Part shown: positions 40,099 through 49,165 of the stretch, piece after piece
Layout: each line of letters opens with the position of its first letter
How positions within the stretch are numbered: position 1 is the stretch's first letter
Source of the DNA: Neokomagataea anthophila
Lineage (GTDB): Bacteria > Pseudomonadota > Alphaproteobacteria > Acetobacterales > Acetobacteraceae
Length of the DNA: 64,000 bases
Direction of reading: 5' to 3'
Assembly: GCF_018122595.1 (NCBI RefSeq)
Contig: NZ_JAGRQH010000002.1
Span: 186,001 to 250,000, forward strand
Notes under the pieces: generated by a model
Told to the model about the DNA's origin: nothing
The model's database searches: none
Seen by the model: only the letters and a program-made list of their open reading frames with translations
Program-made: the position numbers and the translations under genes

Positions 40099-43000
40099 GC
40101 GTGGTCTCCTTCCGGCGCGGTCGGCCGTTTATAATGTAACAGAGCAAAAACACAGGGCACAAAGAGCAACGTAGCAATGGTTGCTACCAACAACCCACCG
40201 ATTACGGCTTTACCCAGCGGAGCGTTATCAGAGTTACTAATCGACATCGGGATCATCCCGATCATCATGGCAAGCGCCGTCATCATCACAGGACGAATAC
40301 GCTCATAGCCCGCTTCCAAAGCGGCTTTGAGCGGATCTCCGTGCTTATCCAACTGCTCACGCGCAAAGGACACGACCAAGATGGCGTTCGCCGTCGCAGT
40401 CCCCATACACATAATCGCACCTGTCAAAGCAGGAACAGACATTGCCGTATGCGTTAAGAAGAGCGACCAAGCGATCCCCCCCAAGGCACCCGGTAACGCT
40501 GTGATAATCACAAAAGGGTCCAACCATGATTGAAAATTCACGACGATAATGAGGTAAACCAACGCGATAGAAAGCGCCAAACCCGTGAGAAGCTGCACAT
40601 ACGCATCATTCATGGTCACAGCCTGGCCGCGCACCACCATCGTCGCACCATGCGGCAAGTGTTTACGCTCCTCAGCCACTACACGATCAACCGCGCGTGA
40701 TAGACTACCCAGATCAACACCTTCAGGTGCCGCGTAAATATCCACCACTGGCATAATATTATAATGCGCGACTTCTGCTGGCGTACCCGACTGAACAATG
40801 TCAGACAGAGCCCCCAAGAGCTGTGGGTTTTGATTCAGCGGATTACCATCCCCCTTATCAATCGGCACAATCTCCAAGTCGTTCAGCGTTTGCAGGTAAT
40901 TCGCTGGTGTTTGCACGTCAATCAGTTGCGATGTGCCCTGAGCGTTAAGGTAATATGTCTGCCCAACCTGCGCGCTACCAGACAATGTGACCAAGGCATT
41001 CAACGCAACGTCACGCTGCGTAATACCCGTGCCCAAAGCAAAGCTACGGCGGTTATTGACCAACAATGTCGGCTGAGTCATCGGCTCTTGCACCGACACA
41101 TCCGTAATACCCGGAACATGCCGTAGCTTTTGCGCGACTTGCGTAGCGAACGTGAAGTTCTTTTGCAGATCACGTCCAACGATTTGCACATCAATCGGAG
41201 ATGGCAGACCGAAGTTTAGGATCTTTGCCGTCAAATCACCCGGTTGGAACGTAAAGATAGTGCCCGGGAATGCGTCACTCAAACCACGACGCAGGGTTTG
41301 CCGGTACTCTGAAATTGGACTTTCACCATTCCGCAATTGCAAGGTGATGTCGCAATCCTGCGCCCCGGTCGTTGGAGACGGCACCATAGCTTGGTTCAGT
41401 TGACTGAATGGCAAGCCACAGTTGTTCACAACATTCGCAATCTGTCCCGGCAACAGGCTGTGCATACGCTGCTCAACCAGACCGGCAATTTTACCAGTCT
41501 CTTCAATACGCGTGCCGATCGGGGCGCGCATATGCATTTGAATGGTGCCCGACTTAATCTCAGGGAAGAAATCTTGCCCCACGAAAAAGAGCAAACCAAG
41601 AGATGCCAACGCCGCCAATAAAAACAGCGTTACAAAGCGGCCACGAATTTGGATCAAGCCCGCCAAAAGACCCTGATATGCCTTGCGGAACGCCATGAAA
41701 CGCCGCTCAAACCCGCGCTGGAAACGTCCAAAGAACCCCGGTTCACGATGTGCGTGTGCAGGGTCACGATGTGCAGCAACTTGAGCTGGCAACAACCAAT
41801 TCGCCATCGTGGGCACGAGGGTTCGTGACAAGATGAATGACGCAATCATCGCAAAGATAATGGCTTCAGCCATAGGCATGAACAACCAACCGGAAATGCC
41901 GGTCAATTCAAACAACGGTAGCCACACAATACAAATACAGGTCGTCGAAACGAATGTCGGAATGACAATCTGATTAGCCGCATCAATAATCGCGTCTTCC
42001 AGCTCTTTTCCGGTGTCCAAATGCGCGTCGATGTTTTCGATCATCACCGTCGCATCATCCACGAGGATACCGACAGCCAAAGCCAAACCACCCAGCGTCA
42101 TCACATTGATCGACTGCCCTGCTATGCTAAGCCCAATGATCGAGCACAACATCGCCAAGGGAATAGACGTAGCCACAATCACTGTGGAGCGCCACGACCC
42201 AAGGAAAAGCAGAACCGTCAAGCTGGTCAAAATAGCCGCCGTGACCATTTCTCGCAGAACATCAAAAACGGAATCCTTCACGAAGCCAGAAGCATCCGTC
42301 AAAATGTTCATGCTAGTCCCTGCGGGCAGGGTAGACAGAACCTGTGGCAAAAGCTTTTTCACGCCACTCACGACAGATAAGGTAGACGCATCGCCGCTTT
42401 TGAGAATGACGATGAGAACCGACTGATGGCCTTTCACCAAAACCGCATTAATCTGCGGCGGACCACCTCTGTGCACCCACGCCACATCGCGCAGATAGAT
42501 CACTGAATTCCCGACCTGCTTAATCGGCATACGGTTAAAGCTAGACAGATCGATCGGTGCTGAGTTGGTTTTCACCATCCAGTCAAAACCACCAACCTTC
42601 TGGTCACCGGCAGGCAGCACGATGTTTTGACGGTTCAATGCATTCGCCACATCTTCAGGCGACAAACGGTGCGCCAGCAGCTTTACCGGATCAATATCGA
42701 CCATGATATCTGGCGCCAAACCACCATACGGGTTTGGAATGGCAGCACCAGGTACAGACACCAGTTCAGGCCGGATCAAGTTTGACGCCATGTTATAAAT
42801 TTCCGAGCCCGACATGCTCGAATTATTCACTTGCAGCGTTAAAACCGGGACTGAAGATGCGTCCAACGCCAAAATCAGCGGTGGCGTTGCTCCCGTCGGC
42901 ATCTGTTTAATAACAGTTTGCGACACAGATGTAATTTGCGTCTGTGCAACGGCGGTGTCTGTCCCCGGCTGGAAGAAGACACGAACAATACCGCGGCCGT

Positions 43001-43262
43001 AATATGATGAGCTTTCAATATGCTCAATATTACTCACAGTCGCTGTTAGCGAACGCTCATAATAATAGACCATACGGCCGGACATATCTTCAGGCATCAA
43101 GCCCGTATATGCCCACACGACAGCAACAATGGGGATTTTAATAGAAGGAAAAACGTCTGTCGGCGTTGCAATAATAGCCTTGACGCCGAAGATCAAAATC
43201 ATGATCGACAAGACGACAAAGGTATAGGGCCGCTTTAGCGCGGTAACAACAATCGCGTTCAT
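40095..43262 (-). CDS. RND efflux transporter permease
   Basis: 1055 residues from the ATG at 43262 (MNAIVVTALKRPYTFVVLSIM), which has GGAAGG about 10 nt upstream; an earlier ATG at 43280 lacks a ribosome site. TM4 LALAVGILVDDATVMIENID has the proton-relay Asp pair and TM10-11 contain GAIMCMGTATANAILVVSFA. It belongs to the hydrophobe/amphiphile group rather than clear CusA, as no Met-based copper relay is evident. The gene comes first, before adaptor and channel, which is the reverse of the common order. Located 200 bp after the sensor kinase gene. Confidence 0.9.
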   Translation of the reverse strand: MNAIVVTALKRPYTFVVLSIMILIFGVKAIIATPTDVFPSIKIPIVAVVWAYTGLMPEDMSGRMVYYYERSLTATVSNIEHIESSSYYGRGIVRVFFQPGTDTAVAQTQITSVSQTVIKQMPTGATPPLILALDASSVPVLTLQVNNSSMSGSEIYNMASNLIRPELVSVPGAAIPNPYGGLAPDIMVDIDPVKLLAHRLSPEDVANALNRQNIVLPAGDQKVGGFDWMVKTNSAPIDLSSFNRMPIKQVGNSVIYLRDVAWVHRGGPPQINAVLVKGHQSVLIVILKSGDASTLSVVSGVKKLLPQVLSTLPAGTSMNILTDASGFVKDSVFDVLREMVTAAILTSLTVLLFLGSWRSTVIVATSIPLAMLCSIIGLSIAGQSINVMTLGGLALAVGILVDDATVMIENIDAHLDTGKELEDAIIDAANQIVIPTFVSTTCICIVWLPLFELTGISGWLFMPMAEAIIFAMIASFILSRTLVPTMANWLLPAQVAAHRDPAHAHREPGFFGRFQRGFERRFMAFRKAYQGLLAGLIQIRGRFVTLFLLAALASLGLLFFVGQDFFPEIKSGTIQMHMRAPIGTRIEETGKIAGLVEQRMHSLLPGQIANVVNNCGLPFSQLNQAMVPSPTTGAQDCDITLQLRNGESPISEYRQTLRRGLSDAFPGTIFTFQPGDLTAKILNFGLPSPIDVQIVGRDLQKNFTFATQVAQKLRHVPGITDVSVQEPMTQPTLLVNNRRSFALGTGITQRDVALNALVTLSGSAQVGQTYYLNAQGTSQLIDVQTPANYLQTLNDLEIVPIDKGDGNPLNQNPQLLGALSDIVQSGTPAEVAHYNIMPVVDIYAAPEGVDLGSLSRAVDRVVAEERKHLPHGATMVVRGQAVTMNDAYVQLLTGLALSIALVYLIIVVNFQSWLDPFVIITALPGALGGIAWSLFLTHTAMSVPALTGAIMCMGTATANAILVVSFAREQLDKHGDPLKAALEAGYERIRPVMMTALAMMIGMIPMSISNSDNAPLGKAVIGGLLVATIATLLFVPCVFALLHYKRPTAPEGDHA

Positions 43263-43462
43263 ACGGCTTTGACCTTCCATAGACCAAACTGGGAGTGCAT
43301 CCCTTTTGATTGGCCTAAGGCGAATATCACGTCATTCATGATCCGTCTCAACGGGCTCTCCTTACACAAGCCCCTCAGACATATCGCAAGAACACAATGC
43401 CACAAGCAAAATTGAATTTAGTTCTTTGCTAAACCCCTAGTTTCACGAAAATATCATGTCAC

Positions 43463-44902
43463 TTATGCGCTATTTTCTGACGCCCCCTCAACAAAAGCAT
43501 CAAAAGTCATCGTAAAGACAGAGCCGGGCAAAGTAAGCCCCTCTTTATGAGCCGCAATGCTCAGAGTCGCGCCATGAAGATCTAAAATGGCAGAAACGAG
43601 ACTTAAACCCAAACCACTACCCGGAATATGACGGCTTTTATCAGAACGATAAAAACGCCCAAGTACAGCACCACGCTCCTGCTCAGGAATACCTATCCCT
43701 GTGTCAGAAACTTGTACCGAAATCTTGCCATCAACCATACGCTCAACACAGAGCCCGACTTCACCACCCTCAGGGGTAAATTTAATGGCGTTATCGACCA
43801 AATTTGCCAGAACTTCGCTCAACAAGTCCGCATCCCCATAGAGCAATGCTTTTGATGTAAGCCCTTCCTGACGGAGAATTATGCCCTGCGTCTCTGCGAT
43901 CGGCTCATACAAATCAACAATACCGGCAGCGACTTCCGTTAAATCCGTCATCGCAAAACCTGCACGACGCCGACCATTCTCAAGCTCACCAATCCTTAGC
44001 AAGGCAGTGATAATTGAAAAGCACTGGTCAAGATCCTGCGTCGCACGCTGAATCACTGCATTGAGATGATCTACATCATCCGAGCCCGTTACGCGCTCCA
44101 GTGCGGCCCGCACACGCGCCAAAGGTGTCCGCAAATCATGGGCAATATCATTGCCAACATCACGAATCTCGTCGAGCAAATGCTCCAAACGATCCAACAT
44201 CCGGTTTACCGCACTGGCGAGGCGTTCAATATCGTCACGCTCACGCCCCACCGGAAGGCGTTCTTGCAAATCTCCGCCCATAATCCGCACAATGGCTTCA
44301 CGCATTTCTTTCACACGCGCCAAAGCACGGTGACTCAAGAAAACACCAGCTAATAGCGCAAATAAAACAATCGGCACCACCGACATCAATGCCGAACGCT
44401 TCGTAATATAACGCAGTTCATCCGCCATATGCATGGACCGTGCCAGAACCAAAACACGTCCATCTGGATGACCATCACGATCAGGCACCCGTACGGCCAT
44501 GAAACGCATTTCAAACGGACGATCTTTACGCGGCACAACCCATAAACGCTGCGCTTCCGGGGAGACTTCTAGCCCCTCCGGCCAAGTATGAATATCACCC
44601 ACAATCGGCTGATGCGTTAGGTCAAACAACGCAGCGCCGTTCAGAATAACGCGCAGATCGGTCTTCGTACGATCACGCACAGCGTCTTCTAATTCTTCCG
44701 GTGTTTCTTGCACCAGAAGGTCAGCTTCACGCTTCAAAAAATCTGTTGAGCGGGCGCGCTCATAATTCGCCATTTGCCCGTAAACGAGCATAAACTGGAG
44801 CAAAACGCCCGCGATAATGGCGACGACGAAAGCCAGCGTCAGCCGGAACGTCGCCGTCCGAAAAATATCAGTTTGGAACACGCAAACTGAACCCAGCGCC
44901 AC
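43463..44902 (-). CDS. Sensor histidine kinase
   Basis: About 479 residues. TM1 (TLAFVVAIIAGVLLQFMLVYG) is near residue 22-42, a roughly 120-residue periplasmic sensor follows, then TM2 near 175-195 and a HAMP segment. The H box is DIAHDLRTPLARVRAAL, the N box NLVDNAIKFTP, and the G boxes DTGIGIPEQE and GSGLGLSLV. The GTG at 44902 overlaps the regulator gene by 35 bp; a GTG at 44881 is an alternative start. With the upstream regulator it forms a two-component system likely to govern the downstream RND operon; the signal is unknown. Confidence 0.88.
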   Translation of the reverse strand: MALGSVCVFQTDIFRTATFRLTLAFVVAIIAGVLLQFMLVYGQMANYERARSTDFLKREADLLVQETPEELEDAVRDRTKTDLRVILNGAALFDLTHQPIVGDIHTWPEGLEVSPEAQRLWVVPRKDRPFEMRFMAVRVPDRDGHPDGRVLVLARSMHMADELRYITKRSALMSVVPIVLFALLAGVFLSHRALARVKEMREAIVRIMGGDLQERLPVGRERDDIERLASAVNRMLDRLEHLLDEIRDVGNDIAHDLRTPLARVRAALERVTGSDDVDHLNAVIQRATQDLDQCFSIITALLRIGELENGRRRAGFAMTDLTEVAAGIVDLYEPIAETQGIILRQEGLTSKALLYGDADLLSEVLANLVDNAIKFTPEGGEVGLCVERMVDGKISVQVSDTGIGIPEQERGAVLGRFYRSDKSRHIPGSGLGLSLVSAILDLHGATLSIAAHKEGLTLPGSVFTMTFDAFVEGASENSA

Positions 44903-45590
44903 GGATACTTTGAATCAACGGCGCCTCACCCGGCACATCAATCTTGCGGCGCAGCTTACCGATATGCACATCCACCAGATTGGTCTGCGGTACAAAGCGA
45001 TAGTTCCACACATCTTCCAAGAGCATGGTCCGCGTCAAAACAGCTCCGGGGCGGCGCATCATATATTCCAACAAACGGAACTCACGCGGCAACAAGTCAA
45101 CTTCACGCCCTTCACGAAAGACCTTGCGTTCAATCAGGTCCATCTCAATCGGGCCAACCCGCAAAACCGTTTCACGACTGTCAGTCGGACGGCGCAGCAA
45201 TGCTTCAAGGCGTGCGGCCAACTCTTCCATGGCGAAAGGCTTCGTCAGGTAATCATCACCACCCGCCTTCAAACCATTAACACGGTCATCTACCGCCGAC
45301 AACGCGGACAGAACCAAGACAGGCGTCATAATCTGCTCACGCCGTAGGCGCTCAATCACGCTCAGACCGTCAAGCTCTGGCAGCATACGATCTACTACCA
45401 TCAGATCATAACGGCGAGAGATCGCTTCATCCACGCCCTCTAACCCAGTGCTCGCACGCGTTACGCCGTAACCACGCGCCTCCAATTCCGCGACAACTTC
45501 CGTCGCGATGCTATCATCGTCCTCGATCAGCAGCAGCCGGATCGCAGGTTCGGATTGGCGGAGTACCGCCTCATGACTTTCAGCAGACAT
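44868..45590 (-). CDS. OmpR/PhoB-family response regulator
   Basis: 240 residues from the ATG at 45590 (MSAESHEAVLRQ), with GGGGAGGT 7 nt upstream; a triple ATG and one earlier ATG are alternatives. The receiver domain has the acidic pair LIEDDDS, phospho-acceptor LMVVDRMLPELDG and TKPFAMEEL. The winged-helix DNA-binding domain has LLPREFRLLEYMMRRPGAVLTR and the recognition segment TNLVDVHIGKLRRKID. Cognate kinase overlaps downstream. Confidence 0.92.
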   Translation of the reverse strand: MSAESHEAVLRQSEPAIRLLLIEDDDSIATEVVAELEARGYGVTRASTGLEGVDEAISRRYDLMVVDRMLPELDGLSVIERLRREQIMTPVLVLSALSAVDDRVNGLKAGGDDYLTKPFAMEELAARLEALLRRPTDSRETVLRVGPIEMDLIERKVFREGREVDLLPREFRLLEYMMRRPGAVLTRTMLLEDVWNYRFVPQTNLVDVHIGKLRRKIDVPGEAPLIQSIRGAGFSLRVPN

Positions 45591-45644
45591 CATCATACCT
45601 CCCCACATGAGCCGTAACGCTTGAAGTTCCCATTAAAAACGGGG

Positions 45645-46829
45645 TTAACCTTCAGCATCACTCATCTCAGTTCCGTCAAGCGCACGCAATTTACGCCCCA
45701 GAACCCGTGTGCGACGCCGGGCTTCTTCAATCGTACTGCCCATCGTTCCAGCATTACGCTGCAACTTTTCCAACACTTCGTCCATACGCAACATTTCTTG
45801 TCGCGTCGTGCCCAAAAGAGAAGCTATGGTTTCCGTCCGCTCCTCAAGGGCCAAAGTAACATAACCTAGATGCACCGTACGCAACATAGCCGGCAATAAA
45901 GAAGGTCCCATGATCAACACACGGTGCAGGCGTCCTATTTCATCAATAACACCCGGCATCCGAGAAATTTCAGTGTAAAGCCCATCCGTAGGCACATATA
46001 AAACGGCGAATTCTACCGTAACGGGTGGACGAATATACTTAGAAGCAATCTTCCGCGCTTCTGCTTTAATCACGACTTCCAACTCACGGCGGGCGGCCTT
46101 CTCACCCATCACATCAGAAGCTTCTGCCGCGTTTAACAAACGCTCATACGCCTCCGTTGGAAATTTACTATCAATCGGCAAATAAGGTGGCGCTTCACTC
46201 CGCACAGGCATACGGACTGCAAATTCAACACTTTCCAGCCCCTCCCCTACCCGAAAATTTGTTTCATAGCTGCCTTCAGGCAAAACATCGTCTAACAGAG
46301 CGCGACACTGCGCTTCCCCCCAACCACCTCGGGATTTCACATTAGAGAATAAACGCTTTAGGTCTCCGATCTGCGCGGTCACACTCGACACTTCACCCAA
46401 AGCTTTTTGCATTAAGCCAAACTGCTCAACCACACGCTGAAAGCTTGTTTGCATTTGCTTTTCAACAGCACCATGCAATTGCTCATTCACGGCAAGACGA
46501 ATACGCTCAATTTGCCGCGCTTGCCCATCTGACATATTCCGCAGCGCTTCTGACAATAACAAGCGATTATCTGCCTGATCTTGCCCCACGCGCTGCGTTA
46601 CTGCGGCCAAACGCTCTGTTGTTTCTAAACGCAGCGCATCTAAACGCCCAGAAAGCGCCCGCTCAATATCCACGAGGTGCTGGCGCTGATAATCTGCATC
46701 TCGTGCGCGCTCATCTGCTTCACGATCAAAAAAGGGCGTAAAATCTTGCTGCCGTCCGTTTTTCGTCAACGCCAAAACAGCAATTACCAAAGAAATAAAC
46801 GCAACAATCCATGGGAGCATGGAAATCAT
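45645..46829 (-). CDS. rmuC: RmuC family DNA recombination protein
   Basis: 394 residues. A single N-terminal membrane helix (PWIVAFISLVIAVLALT) is followed by a long charged coiled coil (about residues 30-130). The RmuC nuclease-like domain then has FSNVKSRGGWGEAQCRALLDDVLPEGSYE, LPIDSKFPTEAYERLL, VEFAVLYVPTDGLYTEI and GPSLLPAMLRTVHLGYVTLALEE. RmuC limits inversions at inverted repeats in E. coli and has a PD-(D/E)XK-like fold. It ends 36 bp before the response regulator gene, possibly in the same transcript. Confidence 0.93.
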   Translation of the reverse strand: MISMLPWIVAFISLVIAVLALTKNGRQQDFTPFFDREADERARDADYQRQHLVDIERALSGRLDALRLETTERLAAVTQRVGQDQADNRLLLSEALRNMSDGQARQIERIRLAVNEQLHGAVEKQMQTSFQRVVEQFGLMQKALGEVSSVTAQIGDLKRLFSNVKSRGGWGEAQCRALLDDVLPEGSYETNFRVGEGLESVEFAVRMPVRSEAPPYLPIDSKFPTEAYERLLNAAEASDVMGEKAARRELEVVIKAEARKIASKYIRPPVTVEFAVLYVPTDGLYTEISRMPGVIDEIGRLHRVLIMGPSLLPAMLRTVHLGYVTLALEERTETIASLLGTTRQEMLRMDEVLEKLQRNAGTMGSTIEEARRRTRVLGRKLRALDGTEMSDAEG

Positions 46830-46912
46830 ACTGACTACTCTAACGTTATAATAAGCCGCTTCCGACCCACCACCCTAGAGAAGAACATAAAGAAAACAAC
46901 CCGACAGCCGCC

Positions 46913-47149
46913 TTACCGCTGTCCGGCGTTTCCAGCATCCATCATACGACCTTGCGTACATGAACACGGCACAGCAAACGGCACCTTCATCGGAGGCTTG
47001 CAAGTATAAATGCCCGCTTGGCACCCTGCACCATTGACGACCATAGGCGCACCCGGACCGAACACCCCGCCCCCGTCACACGCTCCCAACAACAGGCAAG
47101 ACGCACATCCCAAGACCACAAGAGCACCGTATTGTATGGCACGAAACAT
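46913..47149 (-). CDS. Small Cys-containing lipoprotein, function unknown
   Basis: 78 residues from the ATG at 47149 (MFRAIQYGALVVLGCASCLL), which has GGAGG 7 nt upstream. The signal peptide ends in the lipobox LLGAC, followed by DGGGVFGPGAP, a Gly-rich anchor stretch. The mature part has four further Cys (GAGC, YTC, PCSC), suggesting disulfides in the periplasm. No family recognised. It stands alone between rmuC and the flavoprotein gene. Confidence 0.65.
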   Translation of the reverse strand: MFRAIQYGALVVLGCASCLLLGACDGGGVFGPGAPMVVNGAGCQAGIYTCKPPMKVPFAVPCSCTQGRMMDAGNAGQR

Positions 47150-47197
47150 AACGACCTCCGCATGATACATGCACCATAAAGCGCACCTACGACACTC

Positions 47198-48451
47198 TTA
47201 TGGCATAATATCCGGCACCGTAGCATTCGCTTGAGCGCGCGCCACTATTCCACGCCCAGCGGCGACGCCACTAGACCACGCCCATTGGAAGTTGTGTCCA
47301 CCCAGCCAACCCGTCACATCAACTGCTTCACCAATAACAAAAAGACCGGGCACTTTTCGCGCTTCCATCGTCTGAGACGATAAATGCTTCGTATCAATAC
47401 CCCCGCGCATGACCTCAGCCTTGGCATAACCTTCAGTCCCTGAAGGCATCACACTCCACTGCCCAACGCGCTCTGCCAATGCCTTCAAAACACGATCCGG
47501 TACATTTGCCAGCTCGGTACGCATCATCTCTTGCGGGAAGCCATCCACAATAGAGCGCGCCAAACGCGTCGGCAGGAACTCCAAGAGTGCAGGAGGCTTT
47601 GCACGCGGTCGTGAAACCTTTAAGGCCTGAAAGTCAGCCAACAGATCACGACCCGGCGCGAGGTTAAACATGACCGGCGCATTACGATCCCAATACGATG
47701 AGATTTGCAGTACTGCAGGCCCCGAGATACCACGGTGAGTGAAGACTAACCCGTCTTCAAAGCGCACCGCCTTGCGTCCCGTCCGCTCATTCTGAGCCGA
47801 GGCGATAACAGGCACAGATACACCCGCCAATGCCGGATCGCTTTCCGCTATACATAGCGGCACAAGCGCAGGATCTGTCGCAGTTGATGAAAGACCAAAG
47901 CTCTTCGCAACGCGTAAAGAGAGATCACTAGCACCCAGCTTCGGGATTGATAGTCCCCCCGTAGCCAGCACAACAGACTGCGCCGTAATCTCACCTTCAG
48001 ACGTCAGAACCCGGAACTCCGCGTCATTACGCTGCACTTGGTCAATCTTAACGCCAAAGCCAAATTCGACATGAGCAGCCTCTGCTTCTTGCATCAACAT
48101 CGCCACAATTTGGCGTGCTGAACCATCGCAAAATAACTGCCCACGCGCCTTTTCATGCCACGCAATACGATGCCGCTCGACCATGGCCAAAAAGTCTTTA
48201 GCAGTGAACCGCGCCAATGCTGAACGTGCAAAATGCTTATTATTAGACAAGAAGCACTCTGGCTTCGTTTCCAAATGGGTGAAGTTACACCGACCACCAC
48301 CCGAAATGAGGATTTTACGCCCCGGTTCTGCACCATGGTCCAGCACCAAAACACGCGAACCACCACGCGCAGCAACGGTTGCGGCCATCAGGCCCGCAGC
48401 ACCTGCGCCCAATATAACGGCGTCATATTGGGAAGAAGAATGTTGAGTCAA
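47198..48451 (-). CDS. HI0933/YhiN-type NAD(P)/FAD-dependent oxidoreductase
   Basis: About 417 residues. The N-terminal dinucleotide-binding motif is VILGAGAAGLMAATVAARGG, followed by the family hallmark PGRKILISGGGRCNFTH. Further features are the internal VVLATGGLSIPKLGASD and the C-terminal FVIGEAVDVTGWLGGHNFQWAWSSG. The reaction of this flavoprotein family is not settled. The start is uncertain: a TTG at 48451, 6 bp after the fzlA stop, gives a normal N-terminus. The frame stays open to 48559 through fzlA, but that stretch has no homology. Likely co-transcribed with fzlA. Confidence 0.85.
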   Translation of the reverse strand: MTQHSSSQYDAVILGAGAAGLMAATVAARGGSRVLVLDHGAEPGRKILISGGGRCNFTHLETKPECFLSNNKHFARSALARFTAKDFLAMVERHRIAWHEKARGQLFCDGSARQIVAMLMQEAEAAHVEFGFGVKIDQVQRNDAEFRVLTSEGEITAQSVVLATGGLSIPKLGASDLSLRVAKSFGLSSTATDPALVPLCIAESDPALAGVSVPVIASAQNERTGRKAVRFEDGLVFTHRGISGPAVLQISSYWDRNAPVMFNLAPGRDLLADFQALKVSRPRAKPPALLEFLPTRLARSIVDGFPQEMMRTELANVPDRVLKALAERVGQWSVMPSGTEGYAKAEVMRGGIDTKHLSSQTMEARKVPGLFVIGEAVDVTGWLGGHNFQWAWSSGVAAGRGIVARAQANATVPDIMP

Positions 48452-48456
48452 AGGTC

Positions 48457-49125
48457 TTAAAAATCCAAATTCGCATAATGCGCAGGCGGCACAATACCGC
48501 TCATACGATCCGACAGAAGCCCACGGAAACACGGGCGTGACTTTACCCGAGCATACCATTCTTTAGCAGCTGGCGCCTTAGACCACGTAATATCCCCGAT
48601 GAAGTCCAAGGACGACAAATGAGCCGCTGCAGCAAAATCAGCAATACTGATGGACTTCCCAGCCAACCATGAGCGCGTTTCTGCCAACCAACTGATATAA
48701 TCGAGGTGGAAACGTAAGCCACCATAGCCTGCCCGCAGCGCATTTCCATCTGGATGCCCTCGGCCATGCAAACGCTTATCGACTTTCTCACCCAACAGAT
48801 TCTGGGTCACTTCCGCCGCAAAGCGTGTTTCAAACCAATCCAACAGACGGCGAACTTCCACGCGCTCCGCCAACGTCCGACCCATTAATGGAGTATCTGG
48901 ATACGCCTCATCCAGATACTCGCAAATAACGCGCCCACCCGGAACAGCAAGTCCGTTTTCCTCGACCAGAACAGGCACTTCACCTGCGGGGTTCAACGTT
49001 AGAAAATCTTCGCGCTGTTCCCATACCCGCTCAACAGCTAGGTCAAATGGCAAACGCTTCTCACTTAGAGCGAGACGAACCAGCCGGCATTGCGGCGACA
49101 GTGGAAGGTGATGCAGAATACGCAT
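48457..49125 (-). CDS. fzlA: GST-fold protein, FtsZ-binding FzlA type
   Basis: 222 residues. The thioredoxin-like N-domain (ILHHLPLSPQCRLVRLALSEK) and helical C-domain have the glutathione S-transferase fold. The C-terminal end GIVPPAHYANLDF matches the conserved tail of alphaproteobacterial FzlA, the FtsZ-binding division protein of Caulobacter. Context agrees: minCDE is divergent 40 bp away. A plain GST is the alternative, but the tail and neighbours favour FzlA. Confidence 0.75.
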   Translation of the reverse strand: MRILHHLPLSPQCRLVRLALSEKRLPFDLAVERVWEQREDFLTLNPAGEVPVLVEENGLAVPGGRVICEYLDEAYPDTPLMGRTLAERVEVRRLLDWFETRFAAEVTQNLLGEKVDKRLHGRGHPDGNALRAGYGGLRFHLDYISWLAETRSWLAGKSISIADFAAAAHLSSLDFIGDITWSKAPAAKEWYARVKSRPCFRGLLSDRMSGIVPPAHYANLDF

Positions 49126-49165
49126 ACGTCTTTACTAGACCACTTCCGGTTCGGAGGAAATCACT

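Noticed and set aside
48452-48559. N-terminal extension of the HI0933-type flavoprotein
   Set aside because: It lies entirely within the fzlA coding sequence in another frame and lacks similarity to the family.
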